NCBI GenBank assembly: GCA_012839095.1
Contig: DUOA01000151.1
Coordinates: 1-63,623 of the forward strand
Source: Clostridiales bacterium
GTDB taxonomy: Bacteria > Bacillota > Clostridia > Caldicoprobacterales > DTU083
DNA: 63,623 nucleotides
Direction: 5' to 3'
Position 1 is the stretch's first letter. Each line of letters starts with the position of its first letter. Shown here one piece after another: positions 61,968 through 63,623 of the stretch. A program made the translations under genes and the position numbers. Under the pieces are notes generated by a model that did no database searches, was not told the origin of the DNA, and was given only the letters and a program-made list of their open reading frames with translations.

Positions 61968-63623
61968 CTATAAACCCCTTACCTGCAAAGCCCTCAGGGA
62001 ATTTAATACAGCCAGGACTGTTACGCCTACATCCGCAAATATTGCCGCCCACAATGCAGTAATACCGGCAGCACTAAGAATCAAGACTGCAAATTTGACT
62101 GCAAGAGCCAGATAAATATTCTGCCGAGCTATACCCAGTGTTTTCTTAGCGATACGGATTGCCGTTGCTATTTTGGAGGGTTCATCGGTCATTATCACCA
62201 CATCGGCGGCTTCAATGGCTGCATCGGCACCCAGCCCGCCCATGGCAATGCCGACATCTGCACGGGCAAGCACCGGCGCGTCATTAATGCCGTCTCCCAC
62301 AAAGGCCAGGCTGCTTTGGGAAGTAGATTCCTTAATAAGCTCTTCCAGCTTTTCCACCTTATCAGCCGGCAGAAGTCCGGCATAGAACTTATCCATACCC
62401 AGCTCATCAGCCACCTTCGCAGCTGCCGCTTCGTTATCCCCTGTAAGCATCACAGTCTGCCGGATTCCTGAATCTTTCAGCTTCCTGATTCCCTTATGTG
62501 CATCCTCTTTGATTTCATCGGCTATGAGGATATATCCGGCATATTCACCGCCTACGGCTGTGTGAACTACCGTGCCGGGCAGTTCTTCCCGGTCATGGGA
62601 AATTCCGTTTGCAGTCATCAGCTTGTCATTTCCCGCCAATACTGCCTTTCCGTCCACTGTTGCCCGGACGCCATGGCCCGATATCTCCTCCATATCTGAG
62701 ATTCGGGATGCATTTATTTCCTTTCCATAGGCCTGCTTCAAGGAAAGGGATATGGGATGATTGGAGAAATGCTCTGCATAAGCTGTCAGTTCCAACAGTT
62801 CTTCCTCTGTCATTTTCTCAGTCATTATTGTGTATTCCGGTTTATCTTCAAGCTGCTCCCTTTGCCCGGAGTCCTCATGATTCCAGGGGCGAATTTCCTG
62901 GACACGGAACACGCCCTTTGTTAATGTACCGGTTTTATCGAATACAATACGATCGGTTTTGGCTAAAGCCTCCAAATAGTTGCCGCCCTTAACAAGGATT
63001 CCCCTGGAGGATGCCCCGCCGATGCCTCCGAAGAAGCTGAGGGGAACGGAAATGACCAGGGCGCAGGGGCAGGACACAACCAAAAAGGACAGGGAACGAT
63101 AAATCCAGTCGGAGAAGGAAGCACCTTTTATTAGAAGGGGAGGCAGCACGGCAAGCAACAGGGCAACAAAAACAACCGCCGGGGTGTAGTAACGGGCAAA
63201 GCGGGTAATGAATCTTTCCGAAGCAGACTTTTTGTTAGTGGCATTTTCCACCAAATCCAAAATTCTGCTGACAGTGGAATCCTCATATTCCCTTGTTACT
63301 TCTACCGCTATTGTTCCGCTCAGGTTGATGCAGCCGCTCAGGATCTCACTGCCCGGCTGTATTTCCCGGGGAATCGGCTCTCCTGTCAGGGCTGAGGTAT
63401 CCAAAAGGGAGCTTCCCTCCAGTACTCTTCCGTCCAGCGGAACCCTTTCCCCAGCCTTTATCACTATGATATCACCAGGCCTGACCTCATCAGGATCCAT
63501 TTGCACCAGCTCATCTCCATGCCTGACATTGGCGAAATCCGGTCGGATGTCCATCAGGCCGGCTATGGATTTTCTGGATTTATCCACCGCATAATCCTGA
63601 AACAATTCTCCTATCTGATAAAA
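61968..63623 (-). CDS. Heavy-metal P1B-type ATPase (Zn/Cd/Pb export), 5' end outside window
   Basis: The C-terminal ~551 residues of a P-type ATPase; the frame stays open to the window edge, so the N-terminus is missing. It has the actuator motif LTGEPIP, the metal site SCPCALVISVPLSFFGG, the phosphorylation motif VFDKTGTLTKG, the HP motif FSNHPISLSL, GDNEAAAAKVADELGMDKF and the hinge FVGDGINDAPVLARAD. The CPC site and C-terminal region fit the ZntA/CadA group that exports zinc, cadmium or lead. An Asp/Glu-containing insert (NHEDSGQREQLEDKPEY) follows the phosphorylation site. It converges with the tandem GNAT gene. Confidence 0.95.
   Translation of the reverse strand, partial: FYQIGELFQDYAVDKSRKSIAGLMDIRPDFANVRHGDELVQMDPDEVRPGDIIVIKAGERVPLDGRVLEGSSLLDTSALTGEPIPREIQPGSEILSGCINLSGTIAVEVTREYEDSTVSRILDLVENATNKKSASERFITRFARYYTPAVVFVALLLAVLPPLLIKGASFSDWIYRSLSFLVVSCPCALVISVPLSFFGGIGGASSRGILVKGGNYLEALAKTDRIVFDKTGTLTKGVFRVQEIRPWNHEDSGQREQLEDKPEYTIMTEKMTEEELLELTAYAEHFSNHPISLSLKQAYGKEINASRISDMEEISGHGVRATVDGKAVLAGNDKLMTANGISHDREELPGTVVHTAVGGEYAGYILIADEIKEDAHKGIRKLKDSGIRQTVMLTGDNEAAAAKVADELGMDKFYAGLLPADKVEKLEELIKESTSQSSLAFVGDGINDAPVLARADVGIAMGGLGADAAIEAADVVIMTDEPSKIATAIRIAKKTLGIARQNIYLALAVKFAVLILSAAGITALWAAIFADVGVTVLAVLNSLRALQVRGL

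Overview
The window looks like part of the chromosome of an anaerobic, spore-forming member of the Clostridia (Firmicutes). The evidence is a gerA-type germinant receptor operon, a Bacillus/Clostridium-type long SRP RNA, a SigI sigma factor, PPi-dependent phosphofructokinase, pyruvate:ferredoxin oxidoreductase, an A-type flavodiiron protein, a T-box leader on ileS, and TTG, GTG and non-standard starts behind strong GGAGG sites. All calls come from reading the sequence; no database search was run.

Layout. 1-655: end of a membrane-anchored surface protein with nearly identical 79-residue repeats. 741-1799: uroporphyrinogen-decarboxylase-like gene. 2057-11216: a minus-strand carbohydrate operon with solute-binding lipoprotein, two CUT1 permeases, a DUF4185/GH183 lipoprotein, a LacI regulator, a DUF6259 protein and a DUF2961/GH172 enzyme. 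GH183 endo- and GH172 exo-D-arabinofuranosidases are the enzyme families known to degrade mycobacterial D-arabinan. The locus therefore reads as a candidate outside-cut, import, inside-trim system for a furanoside polymer. 11683-13148: small genes, including a DUF4180 protein with an internal deletion. 13261-16122: recR, ybaB and dnaX. dnaX seems to start at ATT and carries an A-AAA-AAG slippery site. 16239-20299: germinant receptor operon. 20467-20734: SRP RNA.

20920-30122: a flavoprotein, sigI with a textbook-looking SigI promoter, a charged DUF5667 protein, a LexA-box gene, pfp, an esterase, an SRAP peptidase, a PNPOx-like protein, a DUF188 protein and DegV. 30351-33854: ileS with T-box leader. 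33941-39206: pseudo-rhomboid, ZIP transporter, mnmA, zinc-free S4, DUF3787 and flavodiiron protein. 39391-42933: nifJ with a possible Rex site. 43242-53645: sugar isomerases, AEC transporter, UbiA prenyltransferase, MtaA-like protein, M29 aminopeptidase, VanW protein, CBM9-like protein and thiT under a TPP riboswitch. A possible Fur-box-linked structured RNA lies at 44219-44406. 53785-63623: CofE-like ligase, gatCAB, DUF1622, VanX-like peptidase, GMP reductase, tandem GNAT and the 3' part of a Zn/Cd P-type ATPase.

The strongest points for follow-up are the GH172/GH183 import locus, a gatCAB operon whose GatA has lost all three residues of the Lys-Ser-Ser amidase triad while GatB looks intact, the sigI/DUF5667 junction, the LexA-box gene with a hairpin between ribosome-binding site and start, and the unassigned structured RNA next to a Fur-like box. 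No tRNA, rRNA, CRISPR array, transposase or prophage gene was seen.
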